Source: Nostoc indistinguendum CM1-VF10
GTDB taxonomy: Bacteria; Cyanobacteriota; Cyanobacteriia; Cyanobacteriales; Nostocaceae
NCBI GenBank assembly: GCA_019359215.1
Contig: JAHHHS010000031.1
Coordinates: 1-64,000, forward strand
Direction: 5' to 3'
DNA length: 64,000 nucleotides
The position numbers were made by a program, and so were the translations under genes. Below, in pieces: positions 8,613-17,557 of the stretch. Within the stretch, counting starts at the first letter, position 1. Each line of letters opens with the position of its first letter. The notes below the pieces were generated by a model, which was given only the letters and a program-made list of their open reading frames with translations, did not search any database and was not told the origin of the DNA.

Positions 8613-8888
8613 TCATTTGCCACTTTGGATCTGCGACAGGTTTTCAGCAAACTGCGTTACGTGATGCCAAATATCCTGTGGAGTAATGCCAAAACCAATA
8701 TTTAATAAAATAAGAATTGCCGCAGCAGTCAATGCATTGCTCACGGTTGCTTTCAGCAACTTCCACAATATTATGAAGACTATCCAAGCTACAATCAGCA
8801 TAGCAATCATATATATTAATTCCTTAATAATTGCCCTTGTCTGAGAGGATGTTTTTTCAGAAAGGAGAAGTTTTTGTTTTGGTAACAA
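8613..8888 (-). CDS. Small membrane protein of unknown function
   Basis: 91 codons from a TTG at 8888 (weak start; Met27 inside is an alternative). Two hydrophobic segments are visible: ELIYMIAMLIVAWIVFIILW (about 24-43) and ALTAAAILILLNIGFGI (about 52-68). A polar tail follows, with TPQDIWHHVTQFAENLSQIQ. No family is recognised. Its stop lies about 120 bases from the end of the convergent thioesterase gene. Confidence 0.55.
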   Translation of the reverse strand: MLPKQKLLLSEKTSSQTRAIIKELIYMIAMLIVAWIVFIILWKLLKATVSNALTAAAILILLNIGFGITPQDIWHHVTQFAENLSQIQSGK

Positions 8889-9382
8889 TCACTGGTATAA
8901 AAGATGCTGAACCCAATTTTTAGTATTTACTATAATAGAGTTTTTTGTGATAGTTAGTCTGGGGATATTTTATCTAAAAATGGGATAATTATTTCTGTTG
9001 CATGGCGTTTTGTTTGCAAAGTTTTTATAAAGTTTTTTATTTTTGTCTGTAGATAAATATTTATAGATATACATGAAATTGATGGCTGATCCGGAAGCCA
9101 ATGACTATCTTTAATAAAGTTTCATTTATTAACTTTTTGTAGTTTGGGGAGTATGTCTTTTCTATAGGTGAAATGATTTCCATCTTAATTAGATTAGAGG
9201 CTGGGGATTAAAGATTGGGGACTATAGCAATCCTATCTGAGTTGTAAGAAATCTGGATGATGACGAACCGCCAAGTACGCCAAGTACGCCAAGTAAAAAA
9301 GGAATTCACAAATCTCATGCATGACTTAGGAGTGTTATAGGCATCAATTTTTAATCCACAGTCCAATCTCAACTGAAGGTTT
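8889..9382. other. Gene-free stretch with a 9-bp tandem repeat
   Basis: About 490 bases, AT-rich. At 9269-9295 the unit CGCCAAGTA occurs three times in tandem. GGGGATTAAAGATTGGGGAC-like direct repeats lie near 9203-9222. No gene or RNA is recognised. Confidence 0.6.
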
Positions 9383-10579
9383 TTATCGCACAGAGATTAT
9401 CCGCGAGTGAGTTTCTAAGTTTTCAGTCGCTGTTAAAACTTCTTGTCTCGCCCATTTATCTGCTGCCAAAATGTCATCTAAAGAGGGATTAGCACGGTTA
9501 TCATTTTGATGGCGATCGCACACCCACTCGATACACCGGGGAATATCTAAAAACCGAGTTTTTTCTGATAAAAATAAAGCCACAGCTTGCTCATTAGCGG
9601 CATTTAAGACAGCTGGCATCGATCCACCAGCTTTACCCACAGCATAAGCCAACTGCATACAAGGATACTTTTGGTGATCTGGTTCACGGAAGGTTAAATT
9701 TCCAGCTTTGACTAAATCTAGTCGTTGCCAGTTAGTGTAGATGCGATCGGGCCAAGATAGAGCATACAGCAAGGGTAAGCGCATATCAGGCCAACCGAGT
9801 TGGGCTAAAACTGAAGTATCTTGCAGTTCAATCAGCGAGTGAATAATGCTTTGGGGATGAATGACAATTTCGATATTGTCATAATCCAACCCAAACAGGA
9901 AGTGAGCTTCAATTACTTCCAGTCCTTTATTCATCAAAGTAGCAGAGTCTACTGTGATTTTACGCCCCATTGACCAATTAGGATGCTTCAAGGCATCAGC
10001 AACGGTTACATCTGCTAACTTTTCTACATCCCAATCGCGGAAAGCTCCGCCAGATGCCGTGAGTAAAATTTTTCGCAAGCCTCCCTTTGGCACACCTTGG
10101 AGGCATTGAAAGATTGCGGAATGTTCGGAATCGGCAGGGAGTAATTTTACACCGTGCTTTTCAACTAGGGGTAGAACCACAGGGGCCCCAGCAATTAAAG
10201 TTTCTTTATTCGCTAAGGCAATATCTTTGCCAGCTTCAATAGCTGCGATCGTGGGTAGCAAACCAGCACAACCAACGATCCCAGTTACAACCGTTTGGGC
10301 ATCGCCGTAGCGAGCGACTTCTATCACTCCGGCCTCACCAGCCAGTAGAATCGGTTGGGGATCGAGGTCAATGATAGCTTCTTTGAGCGCTGGTAATTTA
10401 TCTTCTGAGCAAATGGCTGCTATTTCCGGTCGAAACTGCCGAATTTGAGCAGCCAACATCTCTACATTATTCCCAGCTGCCAATCCCACAATCCGAAACT
10501 GCTCTGGGTACTGAGTGACAATATCTAAAGTCTGAGTACCAATAGAACCAGTAGAACCAACAAGAGTAATCGCTTTCAC
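9383..10579 (-). CDS. dxr: 1-deoxy-D-xylulose 5-phosphate reductoisomerase
   Basis: 398 residues, the usual length. It converts DXP to 2-C-methyl-D-erythritol 4-phosphate with NADPH, the committed step of the MEP isoprenoid pathway that feeds carotenoid, phytol and quinone synthesis. The NADPH-binding motif GSTGSIGTQT is at 8-17. The metal and substrate region includes LLPADSEHSAIFQCLQG, followed by TASGGAFRDW and KHPNWSMGRKITVDSATLMN. The short C-terminal helical domain ends in SRIISVR. Intact, single gene. Confidence 0.97.
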   Translation of the reverse strand: MKAITLVGSTGSIGTQTLDIVTQYPEQFRIVGLAAGNNVEMLAAQIRQFRPEIAAICSEDKLPALKEAIIDLDPQPILLAGEAGVIEVARYGDAQTVVTGIVGCAGLLPTIAAIEAGKDIALANKETLIAGAPVVLPLVEKHGVKLLPADSEHSAIFQCLQGVPKGGLRKILLTASGGAFRDWDVEKLADVTVADALKHPNWSMGRKITVDSATLMNKGLEVIEAHFLFGLDYDNIEIVIHPQSIIHSLIELQDTSVLAQLGWPDMRLPLLYALSWPDRIYTNWQRLDLVKAGNLTFREPDHQKYPCMQLAYAVGKAGGSMPAVLNAANEQAVALFLSEKTRFLDIPRCIEWVCDRHQNDNRANPSLDDILAADKWARQEVLTATENLETHSRIISVR

Positions 10580-10771
10580 AATTGCTTAAGGATTTACAGA
10601 CAACTTCCACTATAAATTGCTGGGGACTCTTTAATAACAGCAATCACTATAATCGATACATTAACGACAGTGAGTAGAGAGGCGGGGAGTCCTTGTCGCT
10701 GCACCCCAATTCGTTAATTTCAACTCGATAGACTGCTAGCTAGAAACTACTTAAATTGCTCAATTTTTATA

Positions 10772-10860
10772 TATAGCGGTACAAAATTTATCGCAAGGTG
10801 TAGGGGCACGGCAATGCCGTGCCCCTACGGGTGTACCTTACGTAAGCGAGAAACGCTATA
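10772..10860. repeat. MITE-like palindromic element
   Basis: An 89-base element ends in TATAGCG (10772) and CGCTATA (10860) as inverted repeats. It encloses a perfect 14-1-14 palindrome at 10800-10828 (GTAGGGGCACGGCA-A and its reverse complement). The rest of the 10580-11083 gap has no gene. A second palindrome of the same geometry lies at 34327-34355. Confidence 0.65.
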
Positions 10861-11083
10861 ACTAGACAAAAAGAGTATTTATAAATACTCTCTTTTAAAG
10901 ACCAATTCTGAAAAAATTGGCAAAAGTAACCAAATAGGAAATAATTTTAATTGATTGTTATTCTGTCCAGTTTGTTAATTATGTTAGTGGAGAATTGAAT
11001 ATGCAAAATGTTACTTATAAATAGCTGTGTTACAGCCATAGGTAAAAGGATGCATAAAGGAGTTTGTTGAAGTACTCAACCTT

Positions 11084-12391
11084 ATGGTTAAAGTTCAGGT
11101 AGTTATAAATAAAGTTTTATGGAAAAATGATTTCCTATTTCCAGCAGCAATATGGCTTGCCAGCCGAATATTCATCTGGACTGCTATGTTGCTTATTGCG
11201 CCAAAGCTACCGTTACCAGCAGAAGAATCTTTGCCCCATTTTAGCTGGGGGGTTGTTGATGCATGGGATAGTATGCATTACCGAACGATCGCTACTTCTG
11301 GATATGAATATGTGAATGACGGCAAGCAACACAATCTTGCCTTCTTCCCGCTTTTCCCCATTAGCATTTGGGTTTTGATGAAGTTGGGCTTACCATTTGA
11401 ATTAGCAGGCACGTTAGTCAACAACCTGGCATTTTTCGCAGCGCTTTACTGTTTGTACTTTTGGATCAAAGAGCATTATGGCATCAATGCAGCGCAGTGG
11501 ACTACTGCTGTGGTTTCTTTGTATCCATCTTCGATGTTTACGGGGGTGATTTACACAGAGGGGCTGTATTTGTTTTTGAGTACGGCGGCTTTGCGGGCGT
11601 TTGATCAAAAGCAGTATGGCTGGACTGCCCTTTGGGGTGCGATGGCGACAGCAACACGTCCCACAGGTATGGCACTAATTCCAGCATTTGCGATCGCAGC
11701 CTGGAAAGAACGCCGACCACCTATTGCCTATATTGCTGGTTTTGCTACTGCTATTGGCATACTTCTATTCAGTTTGTATTGTGCGATTTATTTTGGCAAC
11801 CCTTTAGCTTTTATCGAAGCACAGAAGGGATGGCGACCAACTCTGGGGTTTGATTGGCAGGGTTGGTTAAATATGCTGATGCAAATTGTAGTTGGCACAA
11901 AAAATTGGCAATATGGTTGGATTCAAAAACCATCTGGCGGAATTCAAGATCCCTGGTATCTCTTGTTGTTTGGCGTAATTGTTGCTAGTGGTTATCTTTT
12001 ATGGCGTTTCCGTCAACGTTTTAGGTCTTTGAAATTATTCTATGGCTTTTATGCTTTAGTCTTATTTTTGTTGATTTTGGCGAGTGAAGAGTGGATCAAT
12101 AACTTGCTCAACTTGTTCATGGTCTTGGTTGGTGGCTATGTGTTGTGGCGCTTACACACGCAACTAACCGCAGTTACAGTTATTTATGGCCTTTGTGGTA
12201 TTGGTTTGTTGCTAGCCTCTGGAGGTACTATTTCCTTGAGCCGTCTTGCCTACGGTATTGTGCCTCTGAATATAGCCATTGGTGTGCTGCTATCTCGCCA
12301 TCCTCGCCAGGGATATTTAATGTTGGGCGTTTTTGTAACATTACTAGCCAAAATAGCTGTAGGATTTGCCCAAGAGCGTTGGGTTGGTTAG
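11084..12391 (+). CDS. PIG-V-like mannosyltransferase family membrane protein
   Basis: 435 residues with about ten hydrophobic helices. The luminal loop after helix 1 holds WGVVDAWDSMHYRTIATSGY and the following NLAFFPLFP, the pattern of the PIG-V / GT-C mannosyltransferase-like family (WD..HY...A..GY, then FFPLFP). TATRPTGMALIPA is also typical. Such enzymes use a lipid-linked sugar donor outside the membrane; the acceptor here is unknown. ATG at 11084. It is followed within 50 bases by the EamA transporter, so the two may be co-transcribed. Confidence 0.8.
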   Translation: MVKVQVVINKVLWKNDFLFPAAIWLASRIFIWTAMLLIAPKLPLPAEESLPHFSWGVVDAWDSMHYRTIATSGYEYVNDGKQHNLAFFPLFPISIWVLMKLGLPFELAGTLVNNLAFFAALYCLYFWIKEHYGINAAQWTTAVVSLYPSSMFTGVIYTEGLYLFLSTAALRAFDQKQYGWTALWGAMATATRPTGMALIPAFAIAAWKERRPPIAYIAGFATAIGILLFSLYCAIYFGNPLAFIEAQKGWRPTLGFDWQGWLNMLMQIVVGTKNWQYGWIQKPSGGIQDPWYLLLFGVIVASGYLLWRFRQRFRSLKLFYGFYALVLFLLILASEEWINNLLNLFMVLVGGYVLWRLHTQLTAVTVIYGLCGIGLLLASGGTISLSRLAYGIVPLNIAIGVLLSRHPRQGYLMLGVFVTLLAKIAVGFAQERWVG

Positions 12392-12436
12392 AGGGTTTGA
12401 TTCTATATTGATAAGAAGTTGAATTTAAATTTCCTA

Positions 12437-14368
12437 ATGAATGTATCCAATCAAACTAAGATAGCGATCGCTTCATTATTTATAGGTGTAGGTGCCATCT
12501 CTTTTGGCTCTATTTTTATGAAATTGAGCGAAATTCAACTCAGCCCCAATGCCACTGTATTTAATCGTTTTTGGCTTGCTAGTGTAGTTTTTTTGCTCTG
12601 GCATGGATACAAGGCAATACGGCAGCGATTTTCCTTACAAAAACCTGTAGAACAGGAGTCTTACACCAGTCAGGATCTGTTGCTATTGCTAGGCGCTGGT
12701 ATTCTTTGGGCTGCTACCTTAGTGTTTTTGGCTTGGTCGCTGACTCAAACTAGCGTTGCGATTTCTAGCGTGTTGCATAACCTTGCCCCTATGTTTACCA
12801 GCTTAGGGGTATGGCTGTTATTTCGTCAGGGTTTTAAGAGCCAATTCCTGATTGGGATGGTCATCGCGCTTGGGGGAGCGATCGCTATTGAATTTGAGGA
12901 GTTGCAAATTGCTACAGACGAAGTTCAAGGAAGCTTTGCTGCGATTGTTTCTGCGGTTTTCTTAGGTGCATATTTGCTGATTGTAGAAAAATTACGAACC
13001 AAATTTTCTCCTACCACAATCCAGTTGTGGATTTGTGCGATCGCGGCTTTAGTAATCTTCCCGATACTTTTGTTCGCTCAAGATCAGGTTTTTCCCTCTA
13101 CAATCAATGGGTGGGTTTGGGTCATTTCCTTAGCCCTGATCTGCCAAGTTTTAGGTCATGGGCTTTTGACCTATAGCCTTGCCAGATTTTCCTCTGTAGT
13201 TGTTTCCTTGGTACATCTATTAGAGCCAATATTTAGTGGCATTTTCGCTCTTATAATATTTTCGGAAAAATTAACTTTTTCAAATTGGGTAGGTTTTGCT
13301 GTAGTTTTAATGGGTTTATACTTAGCCATATCTAGCCAAGCTACTCTTAATTTGCCGTTTCAAAAATCAGTTAAAACTATAGTTAACACTTTCGTTAAAA
13401 GTATGACGATAAAACTGTCATTACTAAAGCAACAATTCTCCAAAACACCAGCTTTATTAGGAGGCATCTCATTATTTGTTGCCCTAATTCCCATATCTTT
13501 GGCACCATCTCTGGCAAAATTGTGCGAACAAGAAATTGGCGCAAATGCTGTAGGATTTCATCGCAGTTGGATCGCCGCAGTCGTCTTTGGGCTGTGGAAT
13601 GGACTTGAGGCTTTGCGCCGTCAACAATCTGATCATCAACCTATAGAACAGAAAGCTTTTACAAAACAGGATGTGTGGCTGTTATTGGCAATGGGAACTG
13701 CTGCAACGACCTCCCTGTTGTTGTGGGCTTGGTCGCTGAGTCAAACTAGTGTTGCTAACGTGGCTTTACTGTCTAATTTGAACCCCTTATTTGTTGCTGC
13801 GGCTGGGTATTTGTTATTCGGTCGGCGCTTCGATAACAGATTCATTATTGGTTTGGTCATAGCCTTGGGGGGAGCGATCGCCTTTGAAGTTCATAAAATG
13901 CAATTTGCAACTGACCAAATACTTGGTGATGTGCTAGGATTTATAACCGCAATTTTTATTGCCACCTATTTGCTGCTGATAGAACAACTCCAAGCCCGAT
14001 TTACTACCGCAACCATAATGCTTTGGCGTTGTGGCGTGACTACAATGTTTCTGTTGCCCATCCTCCCATTCATCGAAGAAAGATTGTTTCCCTATTCTTG
14101 GATGGGGTGGTTTTTCATCATTTTTCAAGCTCTCTTCTGCCAAGTGCTGGGTCAGGGACTTATAACTTATAGCCTCAGCAGAATCTCGTCAAGCGTCGTC
14201 GCCGTTACCCTTCTCCTCAATCCAGTCTTGTCCTCCATTTTTGCTTGGTTCATTTTTTCAGAACAAGTAGGTTTGTTTGACTGGGCGACTTTTGTTATAG
14301 TTTTAGTGGGTATCTATCTAGCCCAATCTAGTCAATCCACAGTTCAAGTAACAAAAGAAGGCTCGTAG
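12437..14368 (+). CDS. Double-length EamA (DMT) transporter, tandem fusion
   Basis: About 643 residues, twice the normal length of a drug/metabolite transporter. Two homologous halves are fused: the first carries SFGSIFMKLSEIQLSPNA, LAWSLTQTSVA and GMVIALGGAIAIE. The second repeats these as SLAPSLAKLCEQEIGANA, LWAWSLSQTSVA and GLVIALGGAIAFE. Each half has about ten membrane helices (two EamA units), so four EamA units in total, joined near residue 310-345 by a basic linker (SVKTIVNTFVKSMTIKLSLL). Transported substrate unknown. ATG 12437 is used; a TTG at 12419 is in frame. Confidence 0.85.
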   Translation: MNVSNQTKIAIASLFIGVGAISFGSIFMKLSEIQLSPNATVFNRFWLASVVFLLWHGYKAIRQRFSLQKPVEQESYTSQDLLLLLGAGILWAATLVFLAWSLTQTSVAISSVLHNLAPMFTSLGVWLLFRQGFKSQFLIGMVIALGGAIAIEFEELQIATDEVQGSFAAIVSAVFLGAYLLIVEKLRTKFSPTTIQLWICAIAALVIFPILLFAQDQVFPSTINGWVWVISLALICQVLGHGLLTYSLARFSSVVVSLVHLLEPIFSGIFALIIFSEKLTFSNWVGFAVVLMGLYLAISSQATLNLPFQKSVKTIVNTFVKSMTIKLSLLKQQFSKTPALLGGISLFVALIPISLAPSLAKLCEQEIGANAVGFHRSWIAAVVFGLWNGLEALRRQQSDHQPIEQKAFTKQDVWLLLAMGTAATTSLLLWAWSLSQTSVANVALLSNLNPLFVAAAGYLLFGRRFDNRFIIGLVIALGGAIAFEVHKMQFATDQILGDVLGFITAIFIATYLLLIEQLQARFTTATIMLWRCGVTTMFLLPILPFIEERLFPYSWMGWFFIIFQALFCQVLGQGLITYSLSRISSSVVAVTLLLNPVLSSIFAWFIFSEQVGLFDWATFVIVLVGIYLAQSSQSTVQVTKEGS

Positions 14369-14369
14369 T

Positions 14370-14395
14370 AGAGAAATAAAATTTCTCTTTGCCTT
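14370..14395 (+). terminator. Probable terminator between convergent genes
   Basis: Inverted repeat AGAGAAAT-AAA-ATTTCTCT (14370-14388) directly after the transporter stop, followed by a T-rich stretch. The glycosyltransferase gene converges from the right. Confidence 0.5.
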
Positions 14396-14424
14396 TTACT
14401 TTCTAAGATATCCAGATGTTTAAC

Positions 14425-15963
14425 TTATGGTGAAATCAGTGTAAATCCTTTAGCTGTTCCTAGGATTTTGCTCCCAGTTAAATTTATTTGTTGTAAAGCC
14501 CCATCGTCTAACAGCAAATAAGATTTATTAGATAACATTTGTTGTAAAACTGGCATAGTTGTAGCAGTTACCTTGCAATCGCTATAAAAATTTAAGCTAG
14601 GACGATCGTAAGCAAAAGAAGTATAAATTTGGGTTCCTGGTGAAACATTTGTCCGAATTAAGTCCGCGACTGGTTTAACTGGAAAAGCTTCATTTAATTC
14701 CCAAATCCATGATTGCGAACTCATCAACAGTGCTAAAACTAAGTACATACCAGAAAATAAAACTGGAATAAAGTTGCGATCGCGCTGTTTAATTAGCCAT
14801 GCTACGATGCCCATACTTATTGCCAAAACAATACTCATGACTATCAAAATAAGGTCTTTTTTAATAAAAAAGTAAACACAACCTCCTAAACCAGCAATAG
14901 AAATAATAGCCAGAAATATTGTCAAACTTCGTCCCTTAAAATGACCATCCTGCCAAATTTCGCTAAGTTTAGCACCAATTGCTAAAGCTAAAAATGGATA
15001 TACAGGCATAACATACCACGGCAGTTTAGTTCTCATTAAAGAGATAGTTAATAAATAAACAATTGTGCCAATAATTACTAGGCTACCCCAGGTCGTTTGA
15101 CGTTTTTTCCAGGCTAGATAAAAACCTCCAGGTAAAAATAATAGCCAGGGAAAACTATACTTAATCAACTCAATTAAATAGTACCAGGGAGGGCCACTAT
15201 GACCTTCAACAGATTGTGTCAGACGAGCAAAAGTTTGTGCTTGAAAATTCACTTGGAAGAAATTTTCGCCATAATGTTGCCATTGAGCAACAAACCAAGC
15301 GATCGCAGGTGCATTTCCTAAAAATATTCCCATTAATAAATAGGGGCTGGTTAACAAAGTAAACTGCCGATCTGCAATGAGGGATAAACAAGCGATCGCT
15401 CCTAGCGGCAAAACCATCATCCCTTTAGTTAGAGTGATTAACCCTAGACAAAATCCCACACCTAAAGCATACTGGCGATTCTGACGTGCTTTTAGCAAAC
15501 AAAACAACAACAGCAAGAAAAAGGTAATAGTTGTACCATCTAACATTGCTAGCCTTCCGTGACGCACCACAGGCAACATCGTTAAGTAAACTAAAGCGGC
15601 AAACAAAGCTGGTAAACTTTCGTTAAAAAGCAAACATCCCACTAAGTAAAGCAACGGCACACCCAAAGCAGTTAAAACTGCACCCGGTAGACGTGTTGTC
15701 CACTCATTCACCCCTCCGATGGAGTAAGCCCAAGCAATTAACAAGTGCATCAGGGGTGGCTTATTATGATAAGGTTCACCTCCCAAAGTAGGGTAAAGCC
15801 AACGCATTGAACCAAGTGGGCCACGCCAAATCTCACGGGCAACCTGTGCCACAGTCCCTTCATCCCAGTCTCGTAAAGGGGAATTCCCTAAAAATATCAG
15901 CCATAGAACTAGAGATATTACCAGTAGGCTAAATAACCATTCTTTTTCTCGGAATAGACGCAT
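14425..15963 (-). CDS. ArnT-like glycosyltransferase, family 39/83 (GT-C)
   Basis: 512 residues, multi-spanning. After the first helix comes the acidic catalytic motif SPLRDWDEGTVAQVAREIW (DWDE near residues 32-35), then GGEPYHNKPPLMHLLIAWAY and GRLAMLDGTTITFFLLLL. These are the signatures of ArnT/PMT_2 enzymes, which move a sugar from a polyprenyl-phosphate donor to lipid or protein on the outer face of the inner membrane. The C-terminal part (about 430-512) is a soluble periplasmic segment (ISTNVSPGTQ-like region, TQIYTSFAYDRPSLNFYSD). Single gene, ATG at 15963. Confidence 0.88.
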   Translation of the reverse strand: MRLFREKEWLFSLLVISLVLWLIFLGNSPLRDWDEGTVAQVAREIWRGPLGSMRWLYPTLGGEPYHNKPPLMHLLIAWAYSIGGVNEWTTRLPGAVLTALGVPLLYLVGCLLFNESLPALFAALVYLTMLPVVRHGRLAMLDGTTITFFLLLLFCLLKARQNRQYALGVGFCLGLITLTKGMMVLPLGAIACLSLIADRQFTLLTSPYLLMGIFLGNAPAIAWFVAQWQHYGENFFQVNFQAQTFARLTQSVEGHSGPPWYYLIELIKYSFPWLLFLPGGFYLAWKKRQTTWGSLVIIGTIVYLLTISLMRTKLPWYVMPVYPFLALAIGAKLSEIWQDGHFKGRSLTIFLAIISIAGLGGCVYFFIKKDLILIVMSIVLAISMGIVAWLIKQRDRNFIPVLFSGMYLVLALLMSSQSWIWELNEAFPVKPVADLIRTNVSPGTQIYTSFAYDRPSLNFYSDCKVTATTMPVLQQMLSNKSYLLLDDGALQQINLTGSKILGTAKGFTLISP

Positions 15964-16063
15964 ATAAAATCGGGATAATCATCTCAAAGACTGTAAGGCG
16001 GTATTTTACCCCAGATTCTGCAATGGAAGTTTGGTTACTTTGGTAAAAAGTCGTTTATATGGT

Positions 16064-16097
16064 GCGATGTCTCTAACGGGCTACGCCTACGCTCTTT
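16064..16097. repeat. Short dispersed repeat (GCGATGTCT...CTACGCCTACGC)
   Basis: GCGATGTCTCTAACGGGCTA followed by CGCCTACGCTCTT. It lies in the 350-base gap before the restriction-modification genes, close to the left edge of that island. Otherwise the gap shows only the promoter region of the methyltransferase. Confidence 0.6.
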
Positions 16098-16315
16098 GTG
16101 CTGCTGTGTGTGGTATGGTTTTTGATTTTTACTCAGGCGTTTATTACCAGCTAAATTTGCATATCATTGCGCGTTTGCTCTGAAGAATACTAAAAATTAC
16201 TTATAGCTAGGATACTTGATGAGAACCAGTATGTGGCAGGTTGACAAAGCGGTACAAGCGTATCATTCTAGAGTGTTTAGAAAGTAAACCCTATGAGTAA
16301 CCATATTAAGAGTCT

Positions 16316-17557
16316 ATGCTAACAGCACAACCTATCACTATTGATTTGTTTGCTGGGGCTGGCGGCTTTGGTTTGGGTTTTGAGATGGCAGGTTTCTCTG
16401 TTCCTTTATCCGTTGAGATTGATACCTGGGCTTGTGATACACTGCGCCATAACCGCCCTAAGATGACAGTTATTCAACAGGATATCCGTGATTTAAACAC
16501 TGCAAGTAGCGTTAAGGATATCTGTCACTTCAAGCCGGATATTGTTATTGGTGGGCCTCCATGTCAAGGTTTTAGTATTGCCGGGCCAGCACAAAAAGAT
16601 CCTAAAGACCCTAGAAATAGTCTATTCATTAACTTTGCTGAGTGGATATGTTTTCTCCAACCTCAAGCTTTTGTAATGGAGAATGTTAAAGGTTTACTTT
16701 CGCGTAAAAATATTGAAGGTAGGAAGGTAACAGATATCATTAAAGAAACTTTTGAAAATCTAGGGTATTTTGTAGAAGTATGGTCATTAAATGCTGCTGA
16801 ATATGGTGTGCCACAAATTAGGGAGCGTATTTTTATTGTTGGAAATAAAACAGGAAAGGAATTAGGTATTCCTCCAAAAACACATTCCTTAGATTTATTG
16901 CATATAAATAGTTCTCAATTATCAATATTTGCCTGCATGGGCCTACTTCCTGCCATAAGCTTGTGGGATGCTATATCAGATTTACCACCACTGAATGCAC
17001 GCGAGGGTGAAGAGGAACAACCTTATATTTCAGAACCTCTCAATAACTATCAAAGCTGGATTAGGAATGGTAGTCAAACACTTTACAATCATGTTGCAAT
17101 GGATCATTCCCAGAGGCTTGTAGAACGTTTCAAACATATTAAATGGGGTGAATCAAGTTCAGACGCACCAAAAGAACATGGGGCTAAACGGCGTAGTGGA
17201 AATGGTGAATTATCTGAGATAAGTTATGACCAGAATAACCGGCGTTTAAATCCATATAAACCATCATATACAATAGCTGCTTCGTTTTACGCCAATTTTC
17301 TTCATCCTTTCCAGCATCGCAATTTGACAGCCCGTGAAGGGGCACGTGTCCAATCTTTTCCTGACACTTATCGTTTTCTAGGAAAGAAGACTGTTGTATC
17401 TCACAAGTTATTACATCGAGAAGAGAGATTCGACGAGAAGTTTCTTTGCCAGTACAATCAGGTAGGTAATGCTGTACCACCTATTCTTGCTAAAGCGATC
17501 GCACTTCATCTTCAAGAGAAATTAGAGCTATGCCCAAAAGCGATAGGAACCCTTTAG
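16316..17557 (+). CDS. DNA (cytosine-5) methyltransferase of a restriction-modification unit
   Basis: 413 residues, intact. Motif I DLFAGAGGFGLGF (10-22) binds S-adenosylmethionine. The catalytic Cys83 is in GGPPCQGFS; motif VI is MENVKG (121-126), motif VIII QIRERIFIVG and motif X YNQVGNAVPP near the C-terminus. The variable region between VIII and IX (about 185-340) is the target-recognition part. The enzyme methylates C5 of cytosine in a specific site to protect the genome from the partner endonuclease. The downstream gene starts inside its last 28 bases, an arrangement usual for R-M operons. Intergenic DNA upstream lacks an obvious controller gene. Confidence 0.95.
   Translation: MLTAQPITIDLFAGAGGFGLGFEMAGFSVPLSVEIDTWACDTLRHNRPKMTVIQQDIRDLNTASSVKDICHFKPDIVIGGPPCQGFSIAGPAQKDPKDPRNSLFINFAEWICFLQPQAFVMENVKGLLSRKNIEGRKVTDIIKETFENLGYFVEVWSLNAAEYGVPQIRERIFIVGNKTGKELGIPPKTHSLDLLHINSSQLSIFACMGLLPAISLWDAISDLPPLNAREGEEEQPYISEPLNNYQSWIRNGSQTLYNHVAMDHSQRLVERFKHIKWGESSSDAPKEHGAKRRSGNGELSEISYDQNNRRLNPYKPSYTIAASFYANFLHPFQHRNLTAREGARVQSFPDTYRFLGKKTVVSHKLLHREERFDEKFLCQYNQVGNAVPPILAKAIALHLQEKLELCPKAIGTL

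Noticed and set aside
9269..9295. Three CGCCAAGTA units considered as iterons of an origin
   Set aside because: Too few and too short, with no dnaA boxes or dnaN nearby; kept only as a tandem repeat.
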